Origin: Simiduia sp. 21SJ11W-1
GTDB taxonomy: Bacteria; Pseudomonadota; Gammaproteobacteria; Pseudomonadales; Cellvibrionaceae
Length of the DNA: 64,000 nt
Direction of reading: 5' to 3'
Assembly: GCF_024138675.1 (NCBI RefSeq)
Contig: NZ_CP090959.1
Location: 992,001 to 1,056,000 of the forward strand
Of the stretch, positions 7,851 to 16,927 are shown one piece after another. The notes under the pieces were generated by a model. That model made no database searches. It saw only the letters and a program-made list of their open reading frames with translations, and was not told the origin of the DNA. A program made the translations under genes and the position numbers. The number at the start of each line of letters is the position of its first letter. Within the stretch, counting starts at the first letter, position 1.

Positions 7851-10757
7851 TTAAAACTTCAAAGTAGCGCCAACAAACCAGTATTGACCAAGATGGTCAT
7901 ACAGGCCTGGGTAGGTGTTGCCATTCTCGCGGGCGGTTATACCCTGGGGCACGAATGGAGGTGTTTCGTCTAGGATGTTGTTTATCCCGCCGCGAACCGA
8001 TGCCCAATCGTTTACTGCCCATGTGGCAGACAAATCAAACCAGTTGAAAGCTTTAATGTCAACTGGAGTAGTTGCCAAGCTGTCGATGGCTCCAATGTGG
8101 CGCCAGGTAAGATTTGCCGTCACATCCCAAGGCGTTAGCCAGGTGGCAGTGAAGCGATTTTTCATGTCTGGAGTCGGTACCCCGCAGCTACCTGCATATT
8201 TACCCTGGCATTCCAATACGCCGGCACCCACATATTCTTCTTGCTCCCACTTTGAGATGTAGCCCAAGGTGTTTGCAAATACGATGCTACCCATAGAGTC
8301 GAGATCTAAATCGTAGTTGATCTCAAGGTCTACACCAGTTACTCGGAAGAAGCCGATATTGTCACTAAGCGCTTGGATGCCATTATCTGGGCCAGAGTTT
8401 CCAAGCCACAGACTATCACCAACTGGATTGCGTTTAACCTTATCGCAGAAGGCGTCGTTTTCGATACACTCGAGTAATGTGGTTTCTTGTCCAACGAAGG
8501 TAATTGCGTCCTGAACATCAATGTCGTACCAGTCGGCGCTGATTGTCAGCCCTTCGATGAAGTTTGGTGAAAGCAATATACCAAACGACTGGGTATCCGA
8601 CACTTCTGGATCAAGATCAGGATTGCCCCCGATGAGAGTGTTGTATTGCGCTGCTGGAGAGTCACTTGGACCACCGTTGTCCCAAACGGCTTGGGTAACA
8701 CCACTGCGTGCACATTCGGCGAAGGTGTAGCCGCGTTGGCTTAAGCCTGTAACTTGATCTACGCCACCGCATGGGTCATCGTCCATGCCGAACAGGGAGC
8801 CCTGCTGTGGCTGGAACTGATCTACTATGTTGGGCATGCGAACGGCCCTTTGATAGCTGCCGCGTAACTTCACTTGATCATTGATTGCCCAAGATCCAGC
8901 GATTTTGTATGTATCAGTTGACTTTCCTGAGTCGTAATCAGCGAAGCGGTAACCCAAGTCGAGAGTCACTTCTTCAGCGAATGACTTTCCTTCCAGAAGT
9001 GGGATGCTAGCTTCCATGAAGAATTCGTCAACACTGAAGTCGCCATCAACGGGTACCAGGGCTGCTGAAAGGCCGCCGACTAGGTTGGCCATCGCCGCGT
9101 CGTCAGGGAAGTACTGCAGCGATTCCATGCGGTGCTCAAGGCCAAACACGACCTCAATACCGTTTTCTGCGGTAGGCAGTTTAATGCCATACTCGCCCAA
9201 GCTGCCTTGAACGTAGCCGGAGAAAATTTCCTGATCGGTTGTTCCCCGCTCAAAATATTGTTGAGAAAGGTAATCAACCTGCTCCTGAGTGACTCCGCCC
9301 GTTTCAAATACATTCCACGGTACGCAGTTGCTATCACTACCATCAACCACTGATGCGCAAACAGGGTTGCCATCGGTATCGGTGGTCACATCTAGGCCGC
9401 GTTTAGCTTTGCCAATATCGAAGTAGTTGCCATTACGATTGCGCATGTCAACTTCAGAATACTGATATGAAAGGTCATAGCGCCATGCGTTGTTAATGTC
9501 GCCTTGAACGCCGAAGACTCCGCGGTAGGTTGTGTGGCGTAGATCCCCGAAGCGCGGACCAATTTCAACTGCACGCCGGCCTAAATAAACTGCAACACGA
9601 TCAGAGGGATCTGTACAGCCCATAGTTGCATACTGTTGGGCAGATAGCAGTGGGTTTGAGCAAGGAATGCTTACGCCGCTGTCAAAGAACATGCCCGCAG
9701 GCCCGAACTGTGTGATTGAGCGGTTGTCCATGAACATCAGTTGGGTGTAGAGCTCGGCATTCTCATTCAACTCATAATGGCCGAGTACGCCCATTGTGAT
9801 GCGGTCATCGGGGCGCTGTGAATAGCTAGGTGGGGCAAAGTTGTATCGGCTACCATTGTCTTGAATAAATTGGTCACCCTCAGTTTGCCATGCTTGGTCA
9901 AAGCCATCATTCTCAAAGTAGAAGGTGCCTTCTTCTTTTGTGCCAGAACCAAGGCAGTTGCCACCTTCTGAGCGCACTGCACACGCGCTAGATTCTCGCT
10001 GTGACTGCGTTACACCTTGCACATCACGTTTTGTGGCATATGCGGTTAAGTTGCCCTTACCATTGTCAAAGTTACCGCCGACCATGAATGTGAAGTCAGT
10101 GATATCGCCATCGAAGCCACTGCCAGTAGCGTAGTCAAACCCACGGCGTTCTGCGGCTTCGGCCACTGGGTGACCGGAGTCGTTCGAATGACGATTTCGG
10201 CTAGTTTGCAGGTCAACTTTTACGCCTTCGAAATCTTTTTGCATAATGAAGTTAACAACGCCTGCAACAGCATCTGAACCATAGGTAGAAGATGCGCCAC
10301 CGGTAAGAACTTCGACACGCTCAAGTAGCGCCATCGGAATAAAGTTGATGTCCGGCCCGGACTCTGAAGAGGATGGAGATGAAATTGGCAGCCGTTTACC
10401 GTCAAGCAGTACCAGCGTACGGCTCGAGCCCAGATTGCGAAGCTGTAGGGTAGCAGTACCGTTGGATTCGATTGCCTGGCCAGAATCTTGATCCAGTGTA
10501 ACCTGAGGCATGCTGCGCATGACATCTTCCATTTTGGTGGAACCTGTCAATACGAGCTGCTCTGAGTCGAGTTGTGTTACTGGGCTGGAAGTAACTAAGT
10601 TGGCTTTTTGAATTCTTGAACCGGTAACAACTACTTCCTCAAGAGCTTCAAGGCCTTGGTCCTGTGCATACGCGTTGCCACCAAGCAGCATTGCTGAGCT
10701 GGTGACACCTAACGCGGCAAGCTTGATAGCTGTAGCTAGTTTAGTGCGTTTAACCAT
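7851..10757 (-). CDS. TonB-dependent outer-membrane receptor
   Basis: The 968-residue protein has a signal peptide ending near NAYA-QDQ, a TonB-box-like EEVVVTGSRI at about residue 40, a plug domain (LRNLGSSRTLVLLDGKRLP, then VEVLTGGASSTYGSDAVAGVVN) and a long beta-barrel ending in the terminal aromatic motif WFVGATLKF. It takes up a substrate across the outer membrane using TonB energy. There is no STN domain, so it is not expected to signal to FecR. Several loop cysteine pairs are visible. It is a paralogue of the adjacent receptor, sharing a CVPWNVFETGG / CVPLNLFGPTG loop. An SD-like GAGGAAG precedes the ATG. Substrate unknown; context with sulfotransferases may hint at a peptide. Confidence 0.92.
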   Translation of the reverse strand: MVKRTKLATAIKLAALGVTSSAMLLGGNAYAQDQGLEALEEVVVTGSRIQKANLVTSSPVTQLDSEQLVLTGSTKMEDVMRSMPQVTLDQDSGQAIESNGTATLQLRNLGSSRTLVLLDGKRLPISSPSSSESGPDINFIPMALLERVEVLTGGASSTYGSDAVAGVVNFIMQKDFEGVKVDLQTSRNRHSNDSGHPVAEAAERRGFDYATGSGFDGDITDFTFMVGGNFDNGKGNLTAYATKRDVQGVTQSQRESSACAVRSEGGNCLGSGTKEEGTFYFENDGFDQAWQTEGDQFIQDNGSRYNFAPPSYSQRPDDRITMGVLGHYELNENAELYTQLMFMDNRSITQFGPAGMFFDSGVSIPCSNPLLSAQQYATMGCTDPSDRVAVYLGRRAVEIGPRFGDLRHTTYRGVFGVQGDINNAWRYDLSYQYSEVDMRNRNGNYFDIGKAKRGLDVTTDTDGNPVCASVVDGSDSNCVPWNVFETGGVTQEQVDYLSQQYFERGTTDQEIFSGYVQGSLGEYGIKLPTAENGIEVVFGLEHRMESLQYFPDDAAMANLVGGLSAALVPVDGDFSVDEFFMEASIPLLEGKSFAEEVTLDLGYRFADYDSGKSTDTYKIAGSWAINDQVKLRGSYQRAVRMPNIVDQFQPQQGSLFGMDDDPCGGVDQVTGLSQRGYTFAECARSGVTQAVWDNGGPSDSPAAQYNTLIGGNPDLDPEVSDTQSFGILLSPNFIEGLTISADWYDIDVQDAITFVGQETTLLECIENDAFCDKVKRNPVGDSLWLGNSGPDNGIQALSDNIGFFRVTGVDLEINYDLDLDSMGSIVFANTLGYISKWEQEEYVGAGVLECQGKYAGSCGVPTPDMKNRFTATWLTPWDVTANLTWRHIGAIDSLATTPVDIKAFNWFDLSATWAVNDWASVRGGINNILDETPPFVPQGITARENGNTYPGLYDHLGQYWFVGATLKF

Positions 10758-10894
10758 TATGGCTTCCTCATTTATGAGTTCTTATATAAGGGCTGGTTTG
10801 CCTGGGCAAAATCCAACCTCAGCCATTAAGACGAACCGGTATGAGGGGGCCTCAAGTTTTTTTTACTATAAAAATGGTATTAGAAAACAACAGC

Positions 10895-13840
10895 TTAGAG
10901 CGAAAGGCTAACCCGCCCATACCAATACCTGCCTTTGAGGTCGTGGGTTCGGGCGTCCATGCTGTCGTTGAAGGCAGAGGCTGCGAAAGGGGCGGGGGCG
11001 TCCAGGAGGTTGTCGGCGCCCAAGGTGATGGTGAGCCCTTTTTGTACGGGCAGTACATAGGAGAGCTGGATGTCGTGGGTTACCCAGCTTTTAATAAAGC
11101 GCGTGTTGGCGCTTTTGGGAATATTTTCTTCAAGTTTGCTGATGAAATTCAGTGTGTAGTGCAGGTCTAAGCCGTGCTGCTTCCAGTTGAGGCCCGCGTT
11201 GGCCTTCCACTTGGGGAGCGAGCCGTTGCCTTCGGAGGCTTCGTCTGAAAATGTGCCGGCTATGTCTTCGGCGGGCGTGCCAGGGGTGAGCTGGTCTTTG
11301 AAGTTGCGCAGGTGCGCGGCGTTTACCGAATAGGTGACAACGCCATCCTGTAGGAGTTGTTGGTATCTCAAGGCGAGGTCTATTCCGCTCAGGCTGCGTT
11401 GGCCAATGTTAAGGAAGCTCGCGTTGATGGATTCCAGTTCGCCATCGGTGTTGCGGTTCACTCGGTCGCTAAAGGCGCCATTTTCCGCATTTTGATCGAT
11501 GATGTATTGCGCTGAGGCGTCTACTACGTTTTTTTGTTCAATCCAGAAAAAATCCAGGTTGGTGTAGAGGCCGGGCAGGCGTGGCGGCGTCCAGACTACA
11601 CCCAGCGTGCGGTTGGTGCTGCGTTCGGGCTTCAGCTCTTGTGAACCGCCAAAAACCGTCAGGTACTGGGTGCGGGTTGGGTCGCTCTGCTGGCTGCAAC
11701 CGGGTAGCACGCCTACGTTCTGTGGGTCTGCACAGGGGTCATCAAGAAACGATTGGGTGGTTTTACCGCCTTTATGTAATTCGTTCAGGCTAGGTGCCCG
11801 GAACCCTTTGGAGGCAGTGCCGCGCAACAGTATGCCGGCAGCGGGCTGGTAGAGCAGGCCAATTTTAGGTGTGGAGGCGGTGCCAAAGTCGCTGTAATAG
11901 GAAGACCTTGCAGCCACTTCCACATCCAGGCTTTTTGCCCATGAGGCATCTTTAATGAGGGGGATTTGCGCTTCGGCAAACATCTCTACAATGCTGCGCG
12001 CGCCCTGCGTTTCGCTGGTTTCACCGCCGCCGATCAGAAAGTCTTCGGTGCCGAAAGGCTGGCGGCGGGTGTCTTCGCGGCGTATTTCAACGCCGCCGGC
12101 CGCCAGTAGTTGGCCTGCAGGCAAGTCGCTTACCGCGGTGTCCATCACCAGATTTGCACCAAGCAGCTGGCTGTGGCCGGTGATTTTGCTGCTGGCGCGA
12201 ATATAGTGCGCCATTTCGGGCGTGATACTGCCCGTGGGGCCAAAGAGGTTTAATGGCACGCAATCTGGCGTGGCGTTGCACTCGTCGGCCAGCGCATTTT
12301 GCAGCTGTTGCCCGCTTACCAGGTTGGTGTAGTCAACGCTGGCATCAGTGCGGCTCCAGAATTGGTTGAGCCGCCAGTGCAGGGTATCGGTGTCGCCATC
12401 CAGCCCCCAGTTGAGCCGGTAGCTCTGGGCTTTGTTGATTTGGTCCCTGTTGCCCATCTCCAGCAGGCGCTTTCGCAGGTCTTCTACTGGCTCGCCAAAG
12501 GGGTTGTAGGGTTGGGTGGCGCTGATTGGCAGCGGCTCTCGCTCAAAGTCGGTAAAAAGCGGTGTGGGCGCCAGTGTAATGGTGGCGCTTGTTGCGGTAT
12601 AGGAGGCATCAAAGAAGCCTGTGAGGCTGTGATTGAGCTCCAGGCGGCCTGAGCTGTATAGGCTGGTGCGCGTAGATGGTGAAACAGCCGAGGTAAAGCG
12701 GGAGTAGTTGAAGAGGTCTTCGTTGGTGGCTGCCCTGAAGTCAGCGGGCGTGCTGCCATCGCTACCGTCGCGCAGTGTATATACCCCATCGCTCAGCTGG
12801 TAGCGGCCATCAGGCGTGGCGCTGGAGCGTAAATCCGTGCCGCCTAGCGGGCGGTTGTCTGCGCTGGCACTTACCGACCTGTCGCGGCTGTTTATACCCT
12901 GCTGTTGGTAGTGAGAGCCGGCCAGCATAATGCTGCCACTGGTGCTTTTGTGCCCCCACAACACATTTGTTGTGCTGGTTTCCAGGTCGGCGCGCGAGGT
13001 TTCACCATAAAACTGCTCTAGCTGAAAGCCATCAAAACTTTGCCGCATGATGATATTCACAACACCGGCAATGGCATCTGACCCATACAGAGCGGAGGCG
13101 CCGTCTTTGAGTATTTCGATGCGCTCAACGGCGGCCGGCGGAATAGAGTTCAAATCGATGGCATCACCGGCCAGGCCTGCGTAAGCGGTGCGCTGGCCAT
13201 TGAGCAGTACCAAGGTGTTGTTGGCCGGCAACCCCCGCAAGGTTACGGTGGCCGTGCCGTCGCCGCCGTTACTTACGGCAGTTGATGTGGAGTTGCCGGC
13301 CACAGTGGGTATGAACTTTAAAAATTCTCCCAATGATTGTGCGCCGCTGCCTGCGAGCTCAGGCTGGGATATAACATCAACCGGCGACGCGCCCAGCAGG
13401 TTGCTGTTGCGAATCCGGCTGCCGGTGACCTGCTGGCCAACCACGGCAATCTCTTCAAGGTAGTAATTAACCGGCGGCGCCTCGGCGGGTTTGTTGGAGG
13501 CGCGTAGCTCGGTTATGGCAATCACCTGGTCGTTAATGATTTTGTAGGTGAGGCCTGAGCCCGCAAGCAGTTGTGAGAGCGCTTCAAGGGTTGGCAGTTT
13601 GTGGTGCCCGGTGGTGATTTTAGGGGCCAGCTTGCCGGCTAAGAGTTTGCTGGGGAATACGATGCTGATATCGCTCTTGCGCCCGAGCTCGATCAGGTGG
13701 TCGGCCAGTAGGGGGCTTGTTGCCAGCGTTTGTGCGGGCACAACTTTGCCGTCCAGTGCTGCTTGTGCGCTGTGGTAGGGCAGGCTTGCGCCTATGGCAA
13801 TCCCTGTCAATAGCGTTAGGGCTTGTTGCGCTTTGTGCAT
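10895..13840 (-). CDS. TonB-dependent receptor with STN signalling domain (FecA-type transducer)
   Basis: The 981-residue protein starts with a signal peptide (cleavage near SAQA), then an STN domain at about residues 40-115 (ATSPLLADHLIELGRKSDISIVF... to DQVIAITEL). A TonB-box-like region, a plug (ILKDGASALYGSDAIAGVVNIIM) and a barrel ending in YWYGRVSLSL follow. STN domains contact a FecR-type anti-sigma regulator in the periplasm, and the next genes upstream are exactly fecR and fecI. The trio should therefore form a cell-surface signalling circuit in which ligand binding releases the sigma factor. Ligand unknown: iron chelate, carbohydrate or peptide are all possible. Confidence 0.93.
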   Translation of the reverse strand: MHKAQQALTLLTGIAIGASLPYHSAQAALDGKVVPAQTLATSPLLADHLIELGRKSDISIVFPSKLLAGKLAPKITTGHHKLPTLEALSQLLAGSGLTYKIINDQVIAITELRASNKPAEAPPVNYYLEEIAVVGQQVTGSRIRNSNLLGASPVDVISQPELAGSGAQSLGEFLKFIPTVAGNSTSTAVSNGGDGTATVTLRGLPANNTLVLLNGQRTAYAGLAGDAIDLNSIPPAAVERIEILKDGASALYGSDAIAGVVNIIMRQSFDGFQLEQFYGETSRADLETSTTNVLWGHKSTSGSIMLAGSHYQQQGINSRDRSVSASADNRPLGGTDLRSSATPDGRYQLSDGVYTLRDGSDGSTPADFRAATNEDLFNYSRFTSAVSPSTRTSLYSSGRLELNHSLTGFFDASYTATSATITLAPTPLFTDFEREPLPISATQPYNPFGEPVEDLRKRLLEMGNRDQINKAQSYRLNWGLDGDTDTLHWRLNQFWSRTDASVDYTNLVSGQQLQNALADECNATPDCVPLNLFGPTGSITPEMAHYIRASSKITGHSQLLGANLVMDTAVSDLPAGQLLAAGGVEIRREDTRRQPFGTEDFLIGGGETSETQGARSIVEMFAEAQIPLIKDASWAKSLDVEVAARSSYYSDFGTASTPKIGLLYQPAAGILLRGTASKGFRAPSLNELHKGGKTTQSFLDDPCADPQNVGVLPGCSQQSDPTRTQYLTVFGGSQELKPERSTNRTLGVVWTPPRLPGLYTNLDFFWIEQKNVVDASAQYIIDQNAENGAFSDRVNRNTDGELESINASFLNIGQRSLSGIDLALRYQQLLQDGVVTYSVNAAHLRNFKDQLTPGTPAEDIAGTFSDEASEGNGSLPKWKANAGLNWKQHGLDLHYTLNFISKLEENIPKSANTRFIKSWVTHDIQLSYVLPVQKGLTITLGADNLLDAPAPFAASAFNDSMDARTHDLKGRYWYGRVSLSL

Positions 13841-13898
13841 CTCTCTCGCATCGTCAGCGCCAAGCTTCTGTGGCTCGATCGCTGGCCTTTAAGTTCAG

Positions 13899-13927
13899 TA
13901 TTTTTATAACTGATTCTTATAAAAATA
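13899..13927 (-). promoter_or_regulatory. AT-rich palindrome upstream of the STN receptor gene
   Basis: A perfect 11-bp inverted repeat, TATTTTTATAA and TTATAAAAATA, is separated by 7 bases. It lies 59 bases upstream of the receptor ATG. Read on the minus strand the centre AAGAATCAGTT partly resembles a Fur box core (AGAATCA), so it could be an operator for Fur or another dimeric regulator. The regulator assignment is inference. Confidence 0.45.
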
Positions 13928-13929
13928 GG

Positions 13930-13960
13930 CAAAGACCCGCTCAGAGCAAGCTCTGACGGG
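13930..13960 (-). terminator. Probable terminator after fecR
   Basis: On the minus strand the arms CCCG-TCAGAG and CTCTGA-G-CGGG pair around a CTTG loop with one bulged base, and are followed by TCTTTGCCTATTTTT. The hairpin begins 25 bases after the fecR stop. It would end the fecI-fecR transcript and leave the STN receptor to its own promoter. The T tract is interrupted, so strength is uncertain. Confidence 0.6.
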
Positions 13961-13984
13961 ACGAAGGTAAAGAGAAGTTATATC

Positions 13985-14983
13985 TTATTCGCCGTCAACG
14001 TACAAGCGCGGGGTGGCGCTGCTTTCATCCAGCTGAAGGCCAAAGGTGGTGACCAATGCAGCCAAGGTAGACTCGGGCGTTTGTAGGCTAAAGGTGCCCG
14101 ATACTTTCAGCTTGGCAAGTGAGGGGTGGCTGGTATCTACCGGGGTGTCCAGGTAGCGGTTCAGCTCGGCCAGTGCGGTGGGCAAAGGCTGGTTTTCAAG
14201 TACTAGCAGGCTGTCTCGCCAGGCCAGCAATTGCTGTGCGTTAGTAACGCGCACATCGGAGAGGCCTTGTTTATCCAGGGTTAAGCGCTCGTCTGCTTTT
14301 ACCACCTGAGATTCAGGCTTGATCTGGGGCTGGGTTTCGCGCTCTTTAACGCTAACGATGCCCTCAAGAACGGTTACTTCTATATTGGTGTCTGTTTTGT
14401 TGATCGCAAATGCAGTACCAACGGCGGTAACTGTGCCATCGCCAACATCAACCACAAAAGGGCGGGCCCTGTTGGTGGTAACTTTAAAAAAGGCTTCGCC
14501 TTTATCCAGCACCAGAAACCGCTGCGCCTCAGTGTATTCAATATGCAATGAGGAGTTGGTGTTGAGTTTCACCTCTGAGCCATCTTCCAGGCGAATCAAG
14601 CGCTGTTCGCCCCGTGCGGTGGCGAAATGCTGGCCTGCGGCGGTTTCTGCGGGCGGATTTAACGCTTGCAGGAAGCCAACGCTGAGCACGGCGACCAACG
14701 CGAATGAGGCAAGAGCTGCGCTCTGCCATTGCCACAGCCAGCCCCAAGAGGACGGTGTGGGCTCGAAATGGCGCAAGGTGGCTTTGGCGGCCGGCGTGTG
14801 CTCGAGTGCACCGAGTATCTGCCAGTCTGCCAGTGCGGCGTCGAAGGCTTGCTCGTGCGCATCGCTGCGGTTAAGCCAGCGCGAGAAGCTGGCTTTGTCT
14901 ATAGCGTCAGCATTATCAGAGCGAAGACGAACAACCCAGCGGTTGGCCTCTTCGGATAGTTTGTTGTGCTCTGATGTATTCAC
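13985..14983 (-). CDS. FecR-family anti-sigma factor / periplasmic sensor
   Basis: The frame opens at a TTG (15109), but FecR proteins begin shortly before the EEANRWVVRLRSD motif, so the GTG at 14983 is preferred and gives 332 residues. The parts in order are a cytoplasmic DUF4880-type domain (residues 10-60) that binds the sigma factor, one transmembrane helix (ALASFALVAVLSVGFLQAL), the periplasmic FecR domain (GEQRLIRLEDGSEVKLNTNS... AVGTAFAINK) and a C-terminal STN-like subdomain that would contact the receptor's STN domain. It relays ligand binding by the receptor to the ECF sigma factor. Neighbours are fecI upstream and the STN receptor downstream, all on one strand. Confidence 0.88.
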   Translation of the reverse strand: MNTSEHNKLSEEANRWVVRLRSDNADAIDKASFSRWLNRSDAHEQAFDAALADWQILGALEHTPAAKATLRHFEPTPSSWGWLWQWQSAALASFALVAVLSVGFLQALNPPAETAAGQHFATARGEQRLIRLEDGSEVKLNTNSSLHIEYTEAQRFLVLDKGEAFFKVTTNRARPFVVDVGDGTVTAVGTAFAINKTDTNIEVTVLEGIVSVKERETQPQIKPESQVVKADERLTLDKQGLSDVRVTNAQQLLAWRDSLLVLENQPLPTALAELNRYLDTPVDTSHPSLAKLKVSGTFSLQTPESTLAALVTTFGLQLDESSATPRLYVDGE

Positions 14984-15347
14984 GCTATGTCCAATAATTT
15001 TTAAGTCGGGATATCCACTGTGCGATATCACTAATGGGTGTTGCTCGTTTCCAGCCTGAGGTTGGGCGGGCTTTGTTAACCCTAGCTGGCGATTCCAATT
15101 GTTCGCCAATTCAGCTTCGGCTGGAAGCTCTTTTCATCATGCAAAAGCTGCGATTCATCGTAACTGGCCAAGTTGCTTGCCAAATGTTGCGCTAAAACGC
15201 TTGTTTGATTGCATTTGTGTCTTGTTTGAGGCGCGCGATAATAGCACAGCCAAAACCTAAATGGCACACTTGTTGTGCCTTCTATGTGATTTAGACGAAC
15301 CGAAGAAAATAAAACGCAATAGGAATGGTGAAAAAAGTCGACTGCCT
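14984..15347. other. fecI-fecR intergenic stretch, no gene seen
   Basis: This 364-base gap lies between the sigma factor stop and the preferred fecR start. It is partly covered by a possible upstream extension of fecR from a TTG at 15109. I see no conserved ORF, terminator-like hairpin with a T tract or RNA gene. The gap is unusually long for a fecI-fecR pair, which are normally only a few bases apart, so fecR may have its own promoter here. Confidence 0.5.
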
Positions 15348-15893
15348 CTAAATTTCGCTAGCGCCGACCCTTTCTAGGGCCTTTCTGCACGCTTTTAGTG
15401 CTTGCAGAATGTATTTTTCGACGCTGGACACTGAAATCCCCATGTCTTGAGCAATTTCTGCATAGGAGAGGCCCTTAAGCCTGTGCAACAGAAATGCCTG
15501 ACGGCACTTAAGGGGCAGTTTGCCAATGGCGCGTTCCATTTCGTTGAGTTGCTGCTTGGCACCCAGAAGCCGCTCTGGGGTGCAGTAGTCGGGCATGGCG
15601 CCAGGTACTTCATAATCTGCCAGCTGGCGGGTAACTTCGCCTTGCAGGTAGTTGCTGTGCAGTTTTTCACGCCGGATTTGATCAATCGCAAGGTTGCTGG
15701 CGGTTTGATACAGGTAAGCTTTGGGGTTCTCCAGTTCGCCGGCTTCAGCCAGCTTCTGGATGCGGATGAACGCATTTTGAGCGATATCTTCGGCGTCTTC
15801 GGCACTCTTCATCTTGCGGGTCAGGTAGCGCACCAGACCTGTCGCATGACTATCAAAGAGCTGTTCAAGCATGGATTTTTTAGATAATGCCAT
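15348..15893 (-). CDS. ECF sigma factor, FecI type
   Basis: The 181-residue protein has sigma region 2 (LVRYLTRKMKSAEDAEDIAQNAFIRIQKL) and region 4 (IGKLPLKCRQAFLLHRLKGLSYAEIAQDMGISVSSVEKYI) with a helix-turn-helix, typical of FecI-like ECF factors. It should recruit RNA polymerase to the receptor promoter when the FecR-STN receptor system is activated. It is the first gene of the minus-strand block fecI-fecR-receptor-receptor. No Fur-like site was recognised in the 209 bases upstream. Confidence 0.92.
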   Translation of the reverse strand: MALSKKSMLEQLFDSHATGLVRYLTRKMKSAEDAEDIAQNAFIRIQKLAEAGELENPKAYLYQTASNLAIDQIRREKLHSNYLQGEVTRQLADYEVPGAMPDYCTPERLLGAKQQLNEMERAIGKLPLKCRQAFLLHRLKGLSYAEIAQDMGISVSSVEKYILQALKACRKALERVGASEI

Positions 15894-16102
15894 GTACCGA
15901 AGTTGTCTTTAGTTGGATATTTGTTGTTATGTGTGCAAATCCCTTGAAGGCGCACAGTTGGGCGGGCATTGCGTTACATCTCGGCGGCAGTTTATAGGAC
16001 AGCCATTGCCAAGCGCAACTGCGTATTTGGCCGTGCGCCCTTATGTGGTTAACATGGCGCTCCTTCTTATATAGCAACTGCCATCAACAAGGGTGCTCTG
16101 TC

Positions 16103-16927
16103 ATGATTCACGCCGCATTCCATGCGCTCGCCTGGGGTCTCATTGCCGTTTTGGTGTGGGTTAATTTTGCCGCCGAGCCGCCAGAGCCACGGGGGCCCAT
16201 GAGTGCCATGGCCTCACTGGATGCCAATAACTATCTGGTGGTGCACGCAAGTGAGCAGTTGCCGGTGCTGGGGCTCTTGCGGGGCCAGTCTGGCGCGGCA
16301 CAATACCGCGCTTTGCGGTTTAACGATTGGGATGGCGCGCTCAATGGCCGCACGCGGGCGGTGTGCGGTGTACCGCGCTACCACGGCGAAGTGGTGTTTT
16401 TGGTAGATGCGGGCACCGAGCAGCGCTTGGTGCATGTGCAGTTACGCAATTGGGATAAAACGCCAAAGTTTGCGGTATTGGGTGTGGCCCAAGTGCCGAC
16501 CCGCCTCACGGCCCTTGCCTGCGGGAATGCCACCGGAGAGGCGATCAATCTGCTGGGCCTTACCGATTCGCAAGCGTTGTGGCGCGCAAGCTGGGTGTTG
16601 CCGGGCTATGAGCTTGCCGAAACCGCGCGGGGGCCTGCCAATATAGGCGAGCTGGCAGCGAGGCAGGAGGTGGCCGCGCTCTATGCCGAGGGGGATACCC
16701 TATGGCTGGCCGCGAACGGCGAGCAGGGATCAACGATCTGGCGCGCCGCACTTGATGCCAGGGCCTGGCAACAGGCTTATCGAATAGACGGCTTTCAGGT
16801 TACCGGGCTCGCCGGTGGGCCCGGCAATGAGGGCTTGAGTATTGTGACGGGGCAGGCGGGCCTTGGTTCTGTGTGGCGCCCACTCGCTCCATGGCCAAGT
16901 GAACAGTCGCCCCTGCCGCGCCCCTAG
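16103..16927 (+). CDS. Unrecognised exported or membrane-anchored protein
   Basis: I do not recognise this gene. The frame is open from 16043, but the ATG at 16103 gives a plausible hydrophobic N-terminal signal or anchor (ALAWGLIAVLVWVNFAA) and a 274-residue product. The rest is soluble and rich in short beta-strand-like stretches (NNYLVVHAS, GEVVFLVDAG, DTLWLAANGEQGSTIWRA), which is compatible with a beta-propeller-like fold, though no repeat is certain. GC content is high, unlike the cassette region. The 3' end overlaps the HDOD gene on the other strand by 4 bases. It is divergent from fecI, with no evidence of a shared function. Confidence 0.5.
   Translation: MIHAAFHALAWGLIAVLVWVNFAAEPPEPRGPMSAMASLDANNYLVVHASEQLPVLGLLRGQSGAAQYRALRFNDWDGALNGRTRAVCGVPRYHGEVVFLVDAGTEQRLVHVQLRNWDKTPKFAVLGVAQVPTRLTALACGNATGEAINLLGLTDSQALWRASWVLPGYELAETARGPANIGELAARQEVAALYAEGDTLWLAANGEQGSTIWRAALDARAWQQAYRIDGFQVTGLAGGPGNEGLSIVTGQAGLGSVWRPLAPWPSEQSPLPRP

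Noticed and set aside
14319-15059. 246-residue open frame antisense to fecR
   Set aside because: The minus-strand FecR domains are clear; the antisense frame is low in family signal and rich in Ser, Arg and Ala as expected of a shadow.
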